Shown here: positions 1 to 10,344 of the stretch, piece after piece
Position numbering within the stretch: position 1 is the first letter of the stretch
Layout of the letters: each line of letters begins with the position of its first letter
NCBI GenBank assembly: GCA_963513935.1
Contig: OY740773.1
Span: 100,921,291-100,985,290, forward strand
Length of the DNA: 64,000 bases
Origin: Aphrophora alni
Taxonomy: Eukaryota; Arthropoda; Insecta; Hemiptera; Aphrophoridae
Reading direction: 5' to 3'
Notes under the pieces: generated by a model
Seen by the model: only the letters and a program-made list of their open reading frames with translations
Told to the model about the DNA's origin: nothing
The model's database searches: none
Made by a program: the position numbers and the translations under genes

Positions 1-302
1 AGAAAAGTGCACCAATTTCGAACTTGCCTTTATTAAGCGCGATTATGTGGCGCCTTCATAAGCAAGGTATGCCTTTTAAGTTACACTCGTGTACTGCAGA
101 TCACCTTCCCTGCCCCGCAAAGCTCTTGACCAAGTATGGTTTGTAATTGTCCTTTTGTTGCTACAAAAATATCAACATGGATATTTTGACCCATCAGATA
201 ACTTTCTCTATACTACGCATATTTTAGAAAGTAAAATGACAATACTTATTTCTTTTCGTTCCTGTACTTAATTGTTTCCAAATCACACACATACACCTTT
301 AC
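1..302. other. Unannotated AT-rich flank
   Basis: No gene or repeat is recognised here. A 60-codon open frame is present but looks like chance. The segment ends where the 62-bp tandem array begins. Confidence 0.4.
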
Positions 303-806
303 ATTTGTACAACTTTTCTGTAATTTATATTCGTTAATCAACAAACAAGCAAGACATTTCCCAGATTTGTACAACTTTTCTGCAATTTATTTTCGTTAAT
401 CAACAAACAAGCAAGACATTTCCCAGATTTGTAAAACTCTTGTATCTTTTCTGTAATTTATTTTCGTTAATCAACAAACAAGCGAAACATTTCTAAGTTT
501 TGTACAACGTTTCTGTAATTTATATTCATTAAATCAACAAACAAGCAAGACATTTCCCAGATTTGTACAACTTTTCTGTAATTTATTTTCGTTAATCAAC
601 AAACAAGCAAGACATTTCCCAGATTTGTACAACTTTTATGTAATTTATATTCATAAATCAACAAACAAGCAAAACATTTCTAGGTTTTGTACAACGTTTC
701 TGTAATTTATTTTCGTTAATCAACAAACAAGCAAGACATATCCCAGATTTGTACAACTTTTCTGTAATTTATTTTCGTTAATCAACAAACAAGCGAAAAA
801 ATTCTA
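303..806. repeat. Tandem array, 62-bp unit, about 8 copies
   Basis: Each unit starts near TTTGTACAACTTTTCTG, runs through a TTCGTTAATCAACAAACAAG core and ends in GACATTTCCCAG. Unit starts near 304 and 366 are 62 bp apart. One copy near 428 is longer because of a small insertion, and some copies read TTCTAAGTTT in place of TTCCCAGATT. Copies are adjacent with no unique spacer, so this is a minisatellite and not CRISPR-like. It encodes no continuous protein. Confidence 0.93.
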
Positions 807-1220
807 GAAAACATGTTTAAGTTTTCAATAAAAACAACTTTATTTACGGTGCAACTCAATGATGTTAATTCAGCCTGCTTTTCTAATTTCAATAGAAACC
901 TCGGCAAAGCCACGTGTCAATTTCTCTTCAAGTGCCGCGACACCTTTCATAATTCAATTGGCAACAAATCGTCATTGTAGTACTGAATAGATTATATAAG
1001 CTTTTTTAAATAACTTAAATAAAATTAGGAAATATTTAAAAATCAACCCGCAAGCTGATGATACGCAAATATTATTGCACGGGAATGTCTGTTTCTGTTT
1101 TTATTGAATCCTCTTAACTGATGAATAAGACCATATCATTTTATTATATGAATATTGTCAAGTGGACAAAACCAGTTATTACACAACTCTTAGATCAGAA
1201 GATCTTAGATAAGAAATTAT
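807..1220. other. Unannotated AT-rich stretch
   Basis: Nothing recognisable apart from a slightly GC-richer patch around 840-960. The open frame starting at 1121 is AT-driven and not supported as a gene. Confidence 0.35.
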
Positions 1221-1224
1221 ATAT

Positions 1225-1500
1225 ATTCGTAATCAGAATAACTTATAATTTTATTTCATACCCCACACATAATATTTCTAAAAAATTATGTTCAACCCTA
1301 TAGTTTTTGCCTCTTAACTACCCAAGGTCATTTTTTGTTACCATTATATTTTCCTATTTGTTGAAATCCAAAGAATATATGCAAAGGATTTATTGTCTCG
1401 TCTTTGTAGACAGGTTGCCAATGTAAGAGACGGACATGGGTCCTTGGTTTTATCTACGAACCCTAATAAAGAGAAATAATTAATTGAAAATACAACCCAC
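1225..1500 (+). repeat. Dispersed repeat family G, copy 1
   Basis: The words CTTAACTACCC, TTTTTGTTACCA, AGGATTTAT and ACCCTAATAA recur at 53300-53870 with the same flavour of surrounding sequence. In that copy the ACCCTAATAA module lies before, not after, the CTTAACTACCC module, so one copy is rearranged or composite. No coding sequence is seen. It may be the 3' untranslated region of a transposon. Confidence 0.5.
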
Positions 1501-1554
1501 CTAAAAAATTGTTTGCCTTATATTTTCAGAACTCCTCTTATCAGTGGAAAGACA

Positions 1555-1760
1555 TAGAGTTGAGAGATTCAAGTACGTGTACATCCTGATTTGTACGAAG
1601 GAAATAACCGCCAGACATGGAATCCAACGACTTTATCGGAAAACGCCTTTTGTCTACAATCCAATTTCCATGCAAATATTTACATTACTCTGGTTTTCAA
1701 TCTTGCTTATATAAACACTGATTGTTTTATAGCTTTTAGATTACATCAACGGTATTTTAT
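1555..1760 (+). repeat. Family B interspersed repeat, long copy
   Basis: This segment aligns by eye with the reverse complement of 58500-58690 over about 190 bp. Shared words include TTCAAGTAC, CTGATTTGT, CGAAGGAAAT and CCAATTTC followed by ATGCAAATATTT. Shorter copies lie at 3620, 15310 and 23630. The minus-strand copy has a tRNA D-arm-like word (TAGTTCAGCTGAG) upstream, so a tRNA-derived SINE is possible. The overlapping 105-codon frame is probably fortuitous. Confidence 0.6.
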
Positions 1761-1924
1761 GGATGATCAATGCACAACAATTGTTCGGAGTAGGGTTGGT
1801 ACGCAGAATTTAAATCTGCAAATATGTGTACAAGTTGATTTAATATATATTTTAAACTCAATTTTTCTAAATTTCAATAAGGTTTGTAATGAGTACACTA
1901 TACAGTAGTTACCTATACCAAAAT

Positions 1925-2060
1925 AAACATAATTTAGTGGCCGCTATCGTGCACCAACAACGACGACGGACGGAATGTTGAAAATTACTTTTTTTATTTC
2001 CTGACCCCATGAAGCGTGAAGATCAGTCAAACATGGGTCGACATTTTTGAAGATTACCAA
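1925..2060 (+). repeat. Short dispersed repeat, related to 8340-8440
   Basis: A CGACGGACGG-containing block is followed by AAAATTACTTTTT and an AAGATCAGT word. The block at 8340-8440 has the same order of words (GCGGACGGACG, AAAATCACTTTT, AAGATCAGT). Two diverged copies of one unnamed repeat are inferred. Confidence 0.35.
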
Positions 2061-2840
2061 CCTTCGAAAATTATTAGGTTTAAAAGAATACTTTATGTTT
2101 AGACGGATGCATATTTTGGATACAGTAGATAAATATTACAACGCCATATCTTTAAGTATCTTATGAGTGGAACAAACAATACAGCTTCAGGAGTACAAAG
2201 GAAATCAGCCACAGAGATGAAATCCAATTACGATTTTATAGCTACTGTAATAGTATATTTTATTACGAGTACCGAAAGTGACCTTTTTCGGTGCTCGATC
2301 TTGTTTTAAGTGTGAGGAGAAGCCGAGTACGGAAATTCAATCAAACACCGGAAAAGTTCTTTCGATACGAGTTATGAACGATACGTTTTATTATGATGCA
2401 CAAAAAACAAACAATAGTCCTAAACAAACAAAAAACTAGTACATTAATCTCTTAATCATTGAAAATTTACTCCATAAAGTAGATAGTTTCATGTTTATAG
2501 GTTTATCAGACAAATAAACCAATGAAACTTTGCCACTTACTTGTTTTAGTTTAATATTTTGAACTATGCACCACTCAGAAAACTTATTATATTCTTCTTC
2601 ATATCTATCGCGACATTTCTGTGGTAGTAGGTTTAGTGATATGTCTGAAGCATCAATAACTTATGTTAGAAAGCTTTTAGGTATGTTAGAAACATTTGCA
2701 GCAGTCATTTTCAAACACGTAAATACAACCATAAAATTTGGCTATTTGTTTTGACAATTCTGTTGTTTATTATTTAAGATAAGCTAATTTCAAACGAACA
2801 AATGCATTGGTAAAAACATTAGTGCTCCTGGTTGGCAAAC
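2061..2840. other. Unannotated stretch upstream of LINE fragment
   Basis: AT-rich sequence with no recognised gene. The frame starting at 2566 (62 codons) shows no family resemblance. The sequence becomes visibly less AT-rich at about 2840 where the reverse transcriptase fragment starts. Confidence 0.35.
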
Positions 2841-2844
2841 ACAA

Positions 2845-3380
2845 AACTAAATTAGAGTAATGGAAAATCAGCTGAAAGTCTTTCTTAAGCGTATGAATGA
2901 ACACAACATCCTGATGCCTGAGCAATTTGGCTTCAGAACCAAACATTCCACGACACTCCAACTGCTGAGGGTGGTTGAACATGTAACCGAAGGATTCAAC
3001 AAGAACCGCTCAACTGACCCAATCGTCCTGGACATAGAAAAGGCCTTAGATAGAGTGTGGCCCAGACGTAAACACTTCAAATTTCCAGATGAGATAATGC
3101 ATCTCATCGTACATCATACCTGTACGACCGTAAGTTTAGGGTTGATGTAGACCAAACAACACAGAGAACAATACTGTCCAGCGTCCCACAAGGGTCCCTA
3201 ATTAGGCCTGAGCTGTTCAACATCTACATCAATGACATTACAACACTTGAAAACACCAATGTGGCCATTTATGCAGATGACAACGCGATATCAGCACAGT
3301 CATTGCAACCACATATAATACACAGTAGGGTACGAAAAGCACTAAATATCCTTGAACCATAGCTCACAACCTGTTGTCCT
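2845..3380 (+). pseudogene. Jockey-type LINE reverse transcriptase, broken fragment
   Basis: This is the finger and palm region of a non-LTR retrotransposon reverse transcriptase. The first frame (from 2860) reads EQFGFRTKHSTTLQLLRVVE and then VLDIEKALDRVW, the usual QFGFR..HST and D.EKAFDRVW blocks. After a frameshift near 3105, the frame 3108-3362 reads LYDRKFRV, SVPQGS, LFNIYINDI and YADDNAI. YADD carries the two catalytic aspartates. The frame ends at a TAG where family members usually have Trp (LEPWLTTW). The endonuclease domain and C-terminus are missing on both sides, so this is a dead 5'- and 3'-truncated copy. Assignment to the Jockey clade is from remembered family motifs and was not tested by search. 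Confidence 0.9.
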
Positions 3381-3384
3381 ACGC

Positions 3385-3428
3385 GATAGGGGTCCTACGC
3401 AATAGGGGTACGCGATAGGGTAAGGTGG
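3385..3428. repeat. Short direct repeat TACGCGATAGGGG
   Basis: Three imperfect tandem copies of CCTACGCGATAGGGG occur at the point where the reverse transcriptase homology stops. This may be a small local expansion at the breakpoint. Confidence 0.6.
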
Positions 3429-3619
3429 TTTTTAGCGAGTAAGAATCTCACACTATTGGGAAGATCGAATGTCTCCCTTTGTCCTTTGAAGATTTCCACC
3501 ACTCTTATAAAATTAAGAAAAGTCAGCTAATCGTTTTTCCTTTGCACTAAATTTGAGAATGGGAAATTATCACTTTCGATGCTGTCAGCTGTTATAGAAA
3601 ACAACTGCTTTCGATGAAG

Positions 3620-3760
3620 TATGATGAAAAAGTCTTTTGTTTTCTCTTACAATCCAATTTCCATGCAAATATTTACACTGATATGGATTTCTATCGTCTA
3701 TACCTGATTCTTTTAAATCGTATTAAGATTGCATTATCAATATTTTATGGTTGTTCGATG
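3620..3760 (+). repeat. Family B interspersed repeat, short copy
   Basis: It contains AAGTCTTTTGTTT, CAATCCAATTTCC and ATGCAAATATTTACACTGAT, the core shared with 1555-1760 and the complement of 58500-58690. The 5' half seen in those copies is absent. The 60-codon frame here is a by-product of the repeat. Confidence 0.6.
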
Positions 3761-4189
3761 TACAACTATTGTTTGTCTTATAACAAAACTTGTTGAAGGA
3801 CATGGTAATTAAAGAAATACCTACGTAATTGAAAGGACTTAATTGTTAACATTGGTATTAATTTATAAATAGATAGTTATGATTTTTCAAGGATTTTTTT
3901 TTTAATTAGGTTAATGGTAACCTTTTTGAGTTGTCAACTAAAACCTGTTTTGTACAATATACAATGTGATTAGATATTACCAGACACTATTTCGAGAGCT
4001 GAATTTGTGGTTAAAAATAAGTAAATAAGTTTATATAAAAGTAGGTCTGAAAACGCTTTGTCTTTTCAGTGTGTCGACCATTTTATGTTTTTACAAGAAA
4101 CAATATATCTTTGGAAGTAGATAAAATATTTAGTCAAGAATTGGTTATTTATTATTTATGTAACTTCTTACTAGTATATTAGAAAACCA
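3761..4189. other. Unannotated AT-rich stretch
   Basis: No gene, tRNA or tandem structure is recognised. The sequence is simple and AT-rich with homopolymer runs. Confidence 0.35.
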
Positions 4190-4745
4190 ATACTTTATTT
4201 TGTACAATTTCAAAATGGCGGACGTTTACAATGTTTATATGTCGAATATCTTGAAAACCATTAACATTACAAATTATTTGCAAGAAACAACCATGTTCCT
4301 CTTTTATCGACAAAAACAGGTCATTTTTGTTTTTTCTATAAGTTAATGGACAACCAAGTTTTTGACAAAAAACTGAAAACACAATTTCTTGTTTTTTTGT
4401 CAATAACTCAGTTATCCTTTAATATACAGAACAAATTTTAAAACCGTTTAATTTGGCATTAAAATAGGAATAGTTTTCATCACTTGTGAATTTTTTGTAC
4501 AGTGATGGTTTTCGATTTATTCAATATTTTATACCGCCGCCATTTTTAAAATATGAAAAATAAATTCTTTATTTTCAGGAAACTTACTCAATATATTTTC
4601 CATTTCCAAATTTATAATTAAAAAAAAAAAAATAAAAAAATTAAAAAAAAAAAAAAAAAAAAAGTGGATATATGAAAAACTAAGCGTTTTCGAAAAAATC
4701 TTTAATTTTTCTTTATCCTGCTCCAAAAAAAAAAATGATTTCCTA
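4190..4745 (+). repeat. Family D-like interior with long A-rich tract
   Basis: The modules AAAATGGCGG, ATATCTTGAAAACC and CCGCCGCCATTTTTAAAAT, and TAAATTCTTTATTTTC, are shared with segments at 8980-9060, 25960, 36340-36430 and 47630. Neither CAGGGTGT-type terminus is visible, so the boundaries are approximate. The A-rich tract at 4619-4664 could be a slipped homopolymer. Confidence 0.4.
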
Positions 4746-5199
4746 CAGTTTGGGAGTTTACTTAAGGGAAATCCTATATTTATAAATGTTTACCACCTGC
4801 AGTCGATTTTATGGGATTATGGATATAAGAGAGGTAAGTAATGACCTTGGCACTATTAATCGTTACGTAGTAAGTAAGCAGCCTTTGGGTAACAGAGAGG
4901 ATTATGGATAATTGATTACTTATCCATGGGAGGAATATTTATTATCAGTTTATTCTAGTCTAATGAAGTTGTTGGCTGGTGTAATAATGTTAAAAAAACT
5001 TCATTTCTTTACGTCACACTGTGAATTATTTAATTTGTTGTAGGGTATTTATATTAAATTGATTGCAATACTTGGGTAATTTATTATTATGGGTTTGTAA
5101 TAACTTGTTTTATAAGTTTATTAAAAATAGTTATCGCTTTGGTGTGGAACTGTTGTAAGATTATTTTAGTTGTCTTTTGTAATTATCGTATTTTTTTTT
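4746..5199. other. Unannotated AT-rich stretch
   Basis: No recognisable gene. Runs of T/A and a few G-rich words occur, but no repeat relationship to the rest of the window was seen. Confidence 0.35.
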
Positions 5200-5590
5200 T
5201 TATAACGGAAATCACGTAGAAGGGGGGAGAGACGAGGAATGGAGGGCTTGAACCAGCGAGCCGAGCGAGAGTCTGTTCCGAGAGCCGCGAGAAGGAAGAC
5301 CGCTACGGGACGAGGTCAGTTCATTTTCGGCCCCATGCTAGCTAAATTAAACGGTATGTTTTTCGGCCACTATTAAAGCTTTATCTTGCCGTTATGTCTT
5401 TTTTATAAATTATAAATATTTCTGTAATTTAATTCGGCGCTCAAATAAAAGAGAACATTAAATTTAACTTGCGTTGCGTGCGTTCATTAGCGTCCTAACC
5501 CGACTCCTTGGCTCATCCTGACAAGATTCGGCTAAAGTGTACGCGGTCTCCAGCCAGCCGGAGCTTCCAGCTAGTCAAAAGAAGTGGAGA
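5200..5590 (+). other. GC-rich island of unclear origin (solo LTR or promoter remnant)
   Basis: Against the AT-rich background, 5220-5340 and 5470-5590 are conspicuously GC-rich (GGGGGGAGAGACGAGG, GAGCCGAGCGAGAG, CAGCCAGCCGGAGC). A CAAATAAAAG polyadenylation-like word lies between them near 5440. This GC-rich/poly(A)/GC-rich layout would suit a solo LTR running from TGTTGTAAG near 5152 to about 5523. However, no target-site duplication could be matched, and no primer-binding site or coding remnant was found. Confidence 0.3.
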
Positions 5591-6660
5591 CGGTCATAAC
5601 TGGTTTTTATGAGTTTTGTTATAAATTTGTTTTGGGGTTTTAAAGGTCTGTAAAAGTATTGTAATTGATTCAATACGAGTCTGTCGTGGGATTGTTATGG
5701 GTTATATTGTAATTGTATAGAATTATCAAAAAAAATTCTGTTCATCGTGATTTTTTTATAGTCTCGTTTTTTACATCTCGTTTTTTTATTGTTATGGTCC
5801 TGTCGAAGATTGTATTTTTTTTTTTTGGGTTTGAAATCGATTCGTGATTGATGCTTAGCGGGGGTTTTATGGGTCTGCCGTTTGGTTATCATGGACTTAC
5901 GATCGGTTTCTATGGGTCTGTTTTGTATTGTCAAATGATTTCCAGGGAATTTTTGTGGGTTTATGATGAAGTTTTACGGGTATCTCATGGATTGTGATGA
6001 GTTTGTCATATGACTACATGGGTTTTATGGATCAGTCGTGCTCATCATGGATTTATGGGACTGTTGTGAATTGTAATGTGTTTATCATATGACTGTTATT
6101 GTTTTTTTAATGGGTTTATTATGAGTTTTTATGGGTCTCTCGTATATTGTAATAAGTTTATCATATGATTATCATGGTGTTTCATGGGTCAGTCGTACAC
6201 TGTCTTGGATTGTGATGAGTTTGTCATATTATGCTCAAGGATTTATAATTGAGTTTAATGAGTCTTTCATCGATTGTGATGAGTTGCAAACCCGATCTAC
6301 TCTAGTTGGATCTATACGTGTTTTCATTTAGATTTTGGACTGGATCATTATTTTATATCTTTCTTATTTGGTTTCTTTTAACCAGCTGTTATTCTCTTCC
6401 GAGCCTGACAGTATTAGTGTATTTGCGAGCCAGAGGTTTCTGCATTATGTTCTTTGTTTTATAATTTTATTTAAGGCGTGATGACCGAGAGTTTTAAGCC
6501 TTTAACAATAATATATCAAGATTTTGTAAAGGGATCATTATCAATATATTATTGTAGACCAGCCGTGGAATTGACTTTACTATGAGTAAATAAATTGTGT
6601 AATTTTACGGGATTTCTATGGGTTTTGACTGGTGTAGAATTTTGTAGGTCTGTATGTATT
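5590..6660 (+). repeat. Highly decayed tandem satellite, unit about 50 bp
   Basis: Variants of ATGGGTCTGTCGT, ATTGTGATGAGTTTGTCATA and TGATTATCATGGGTTTT recur irregularly, most clearly between 5870 and 6280. A weaker outlying block lies at 6600-6660 beyond a family A fragment. The G/T strand bias is strong and constant. Copies are so diverged that exact unit borders cannot be given. The frame starting at 6131 is a translation of this repeat. Confidence 0.7.
6376..6512 (+). repeat. Family A element, 3' fragment
   Basis: It contains CTTCCGAGCCTGACAGTATT, then TTATGTTCTTTGTTTT, then AAGGCGTGATGACCGAGAG, closing with GCCTTT. This is the order seen in the 3' half of the fuller copies at 14901, 35300, 36921 and 59770. 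The terminal AAGGC/GCCTT arms can pair. The 5' half with the A-box-like word is missing. Confidence 0.65.
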
Positions 6661-6719
6661 GTAGTACGTTAATAACAACATTATGCTCTTTTTGTTATTT
6701 CAACTACCTAAAGAATAAA

Positions 6720-7140
6720 TTAATCAAAGTCAGTATATTTCATATGTTAAAAACTGTGTTTAATCAGCAACTTTTGAGAACTATTTATTGGGCTTTGGTT
6801 AATTCAAAATCAAAATATGGAATATTGTTATTGGGAGGATCTTGCTTAAATACAACCAAACCTTTGATCTTACTTCAAAAGAACTTTATTAAATATCTTA
6901 TAAGAGCACATTTGAGCATTATGCATTCGTCTTTAAAATAAAAATAAAAATACTACTGCTTACAAATTTATATATTTATAAAATATTACACTTATTTTTT
7001 TGAAAGGAGTTGAGATGTTGGAAGTAAAAACAATAAAACTTTTCAATTCATTACCTGTCCATATTAAAACTTTTCCAAATGTAAATGGATTTAAAAAAAA
7101 AAGAAAAAAGAAACTGGTTGGAGAGTATTTGCAGGGTTGA
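6720..7140 (+). pseudogene. LINE reverse transcriptase C-terminus, degraded
   Basis: The frame ending at 6941 carries LRTIYWALVNSKSKYGILLL followed by GG and then PLILLQKNFIKYLIRA, matching the LR..Y.AL..S...YGI..WGG....PL..LQK..IR region after the palm domain of LINE reverse transcriptases. In shifted frames the text continues as LLLTNLYIYKILHLFF, then LPVHIKTFPNVNGFKKK near 7051, and stops at about 7138. At least one frameshift and several stops make it nonfunctional. The clade is uncertain (CR1/Jockey-like). A TAATAATAATAAA run at about 7551-7563 may be the original 3' tail. Confidence 0.75.
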
Positions 7141-8084
7141 AATCTTTACTTAGACTGAATGTTGTGTGTATGTGTCCATGTGATAGGGTGAGGGAGAGTG
7201 TTTATGTTCGTGCATATATGGAACAAATTATGTATTCAAACCTAATAGCAATAGGTTAAATTTTTGTTTCATGAATGTATATGTTTAGTTTATATTCAGT
7301 GCAAAAAATTATATTTTATGTTTGATACATAGAAAACATTGTATATTCTACGAATCAGAACATATTATGAATAATTTGTAAATCGGTCAGCCGTTTTTCT
7401 CCTTCTTGAATGTTAGGGCGTATATAAATACTAATACAGACTGCCTCAAACAGGATTTACCTAAGATAGAAACTATCGTCCTTATTATAATTATTGTGAG
7501 TATAATGTAATCATGTCAATATGTCAACTTTCCAACTATTCCTAAAGGATAATAATAATAAATTTTCATTTAATTTTTATATTAAAACATTTTATCATTG
7601 ATTTATCGTGATGTCATCATTGTTTGTTAACAAATCAAGATAGTTTTGCCAAGGGTTTTGAAAGATACATACTTGAAATTGTCTCATTGAATGTAATACA
7701 CAAATGAAAAACAATCGTATAATTTATATTAAATTAATTAACTACTACCCCAACCTATAATACAAGGAGTACGATGTAATTCAGAAAGCCAACTCAAGAA
7801 AGCAATTTAAAGGAAACGAAGTTAAGACTCTAACAAAAACTAATTGACGGCGACATCATAGTACACACCCAGCCCAATAATACATTCAGATCCTTTATAA
7901 TGTAAAGCCCAGAAGTTGGTTTTCATGGTTTTGTAGGAAATGTTTAATATTATTGGTTAATGAAGAGGTTTCTTTCCCTCATTCAGGAGTTATTAAAACA
8001 GTTACACAGGATTTCTGAACTATGAAATTGTGTATTTTATTACTTTCTTGACATAGGGAAGATTCTAACGAGTTGTGTAGGTGT
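7141..8084. other. Probable LINE 3' UTR, then unannotated sequence
   Basis: Sequence to about 7563 directly follows the LINE coding remnant and ends in a TAA-rich tail, so it is probably that element's 3' untranslated region. From 7564 to 8084 nothing is recognised. Confidence 0.4.
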
Positions 8085-8230
8085 TGATTAAAAGTCTTAA
8101 CTCGCTTCGCTCGTGTCGGTGACTCGGCCCTGAAATGTGGGATTGGTACCATTGCAAGCGGAAATGAAATCTGCAAATTTATATCTAATTTAGTGAGGTA
8201 TAGGTTGAATAATACACAAGATATGACTCA
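8085..8230 (-). repeat. Family C interspersed repeat, minus-strand copy
   Basis: The reverse complement contains CACTAAATTAGAT, GGTACCAATCC and GGGCCGAGTCACCGACACGAG. The same words in the same order occur at 23940-24100 and 48690-48825. The GAGTCACCGAGACGAG motif is the best diagnostic word. No coding sequence is seen. Confidence 0.6.
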
Positions 8231-8339
8231 AAAACAGTTTAAAATACCAGCCACATTGACGCTTTTATTTTCTGAATTTTAATACAGTTCAATATGAGCA
8301 CTGTATTGTTCCCTTACCTTAATTTTTGTGGACATTATA

Positions 8340-9252
8340 AGTTTTTACATACAGACCACAATGGCGGCGGACGGACGACATGTTTAAAAATCACTTTTCA
8401 CTTGATTGAGTCGATGAAATGTTAAGATCAGTTAAAATGCAAAAAAAAACTTTTTTCCGTTTACCGAAAATGGTGTTTAAATTGTTAAAATGGGTGTTTC
8501 TTCTCCTACCAGTCGTAAATAAAATAAGTCTTTATTTCACGAGTGGAAGTTACGAGCTGAAGCGAACCTTAGCAATAATTAGTTTGTTTATAGACAATAA
8601 ACAGGCCAAGGTATTTTCATGTTTGTTTCCTTGCACACTTTATTAAGATTGTCTCTTATTTCAATTTAATGAAACTAAAATGCAAATTGAGAATTATTAA
8701 TCTTGATGCGGATTAATTCTCTGGAAAAAATAATGGGTACCACACAATTATGCAAATTAGAAAAAAACAGAAATAATTAGTTTATGCTTTTGTTTATTTC
8801 ATAAAGGATTAAACTTGGTTTTACAGGGAACTCGTTATAATTTTGTGGGTGTATGTAAAATTTAAACAAAAAACCATTTGGAAAGCTTACATTAAATTGA
8901 AAATAAACCAAATTATTTACGTTATAAATTCTATAAAATAACTAAAATAAAGCAACAAGATATTCCACATTAAAAATTTGTAACGGCCGCCATTTTGAAA
9001 ATTATAAAAATAAATTCTTTGTATTTGGTACACTTGAAAATCGTAACATACAAAACGTTTATTCCAAATTTGAACTCGATATCGTATCTATTTCCAGAGT
9101 TACAGTGAGTTTTTCTAAATAAACAAAATGGCGTCTAACTGCTAAACAAAGTGGAAATTGAAAAAAAAATGTATTCTTTATTTTCAGCTTAGAATAACAC
9201 ATAGAATATGAAAATGCATAGCCAGCCCAACCTTTTTGTAACAACCTGTATA
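8340..9252 (+). repeat. Family D element, diverged copy
   Basis: The block at 8980-9150 (GGCCGCCATTTTGAAAATTAT, TACACTTGAAAATCGTAACA, TTCCAGAGTTACAGTGAG, AAAATGGCG) matches 36410-36510 and 47630-47790 by eye. The segment ends in ACAACCTGTATA, a decayed form of the ACACCCTGTATAT terminus of the copy at 36087-36871. The left terminus is not recognisable, so the start is approximate. No transposase is encoded. Confidence 0.5.
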
Positions 9253-10344
9253 ATTTGATAGTAAAAGAATGTTTTAAATTGATAGTTTAGATGATTTTGA
9301 TTAAATTCCAGTGAGCCAATTTATTTTAAGACTCTGGTAAGATTGTTACAAAATCGTCACAATCAGCGACGGTAACGTACGTTTAGGCCATGCCCTGTCC
9401 ATGCTCTATAGGCTACTCAGCTTTGAAATAATTATTATAATATCGCAGAATTAAAGCTAATTACTAATTAAACACTCACACAACACTAACACCAATTGAG
9501 GAAAGAGTTGTAGTTGGACGACGCCCATTCTCAACTCTATTATTTAAAAAGTTAAAATAACAACTCTGATTTGAGGATTGGGCATCCGGGGGAAAAACCC
9601 GCCGGCATGACCACAGTTACTGATCACCCATGCTGTTATTTGTAAAACCGTATAAAAAACAAAATTAAAACAAGACCTGCTGGCACTAACGGATCTTTTC
9701 TGAACCAGTTTCAGTCTCGTTGTTTCAGTTCCGGTCAGCTATTCCCTGTCAAGTGACATCGTCACGCAGTATATTACCAAAATTTAGGACATTCCAAGAT
9801 TTGAGAAATTAATGATATAAAGTTATGTCCCCAAATATCATTATATTTGTTGTAATTAAATGGGAAGAAACAAATATCTATGTATTATATATATTATATA
9901 TAGTTTTCAATCGTCAGGTTCCTCTCTTCCACTCTGAACTATTTTTATCATTCCATCCTGTACTGAGAGTGTTCCGATATGCATATTTTATTATATGGAC
10001 TTAGTCTTCGCTAAACATCTATCTCTCTCTTTCTCTGTCTAATGGAAAGTCAGATATATTAGTTTCCATTAGCCAACACGTTTCCAATTTACCTTTACTA
10101 CATAAAGGATTTGGACCCTTTTATGTAACTGTACTGAAATCTTTTAGTAGCACACGAGTTCATTAGCAAATGAATGTATTATTAGTAAACACGACGTAGA
10201 AGTTTTACTTTAAATATACATACCGCAATATTAAATTGAACAAATGTTTAAATTGTAATTAACATTGCTGAGATTGGTTATATTATTAACTCAGGAAGCA
10301 TAATAAAGATTTATAAAATTTGTATTTAAATACAAATCCTAAAA
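9253..10344. other. Unannotated; GC-richer patch with TATA-like word
   Basis: A less AT-rich patch at 9520-9780 contains an imperfect hairpin (GCCCATTCTCAA against TTGAGGATTGGGC), a TATAAAAAAC word at 9651 and several TCAGT words at 9709-9745 of the arthropod initiator type. The spacing from TATA to the first TCAGT is about 58 bp, too long for a normal core promoter, and no exon follows. The rest is featureless apart from a short TC repeat near 10021. Confidence 0.3.

Noticed and set aside
303..806. Regularly spaced 62-bp repeats as a CRISPR-like array
   Set aside because: The repeats are directly adjacent with no variable spacers, units are degenerate, and the surroundings are eukaryotic. 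It is a minisatellite.
1591..1908. 105-codon frame as a gene
   Set aside because: It begins inside a family B repeat copy; the parallel frames in other copies are not conserved.
5152..5523. Definite solo LTR bounded by TGTTG and TGACA
   Set aside because: No matching target-site duplication, primer-binding site or coding remnant; kept only as one interpretation of the GC-rich island.
9640..9750. Core promoter from TATAAAAAAC and TCAGT words
   Set aside because: The spacing of about 58 bp is too long, and no downstream exon or open frame was found.
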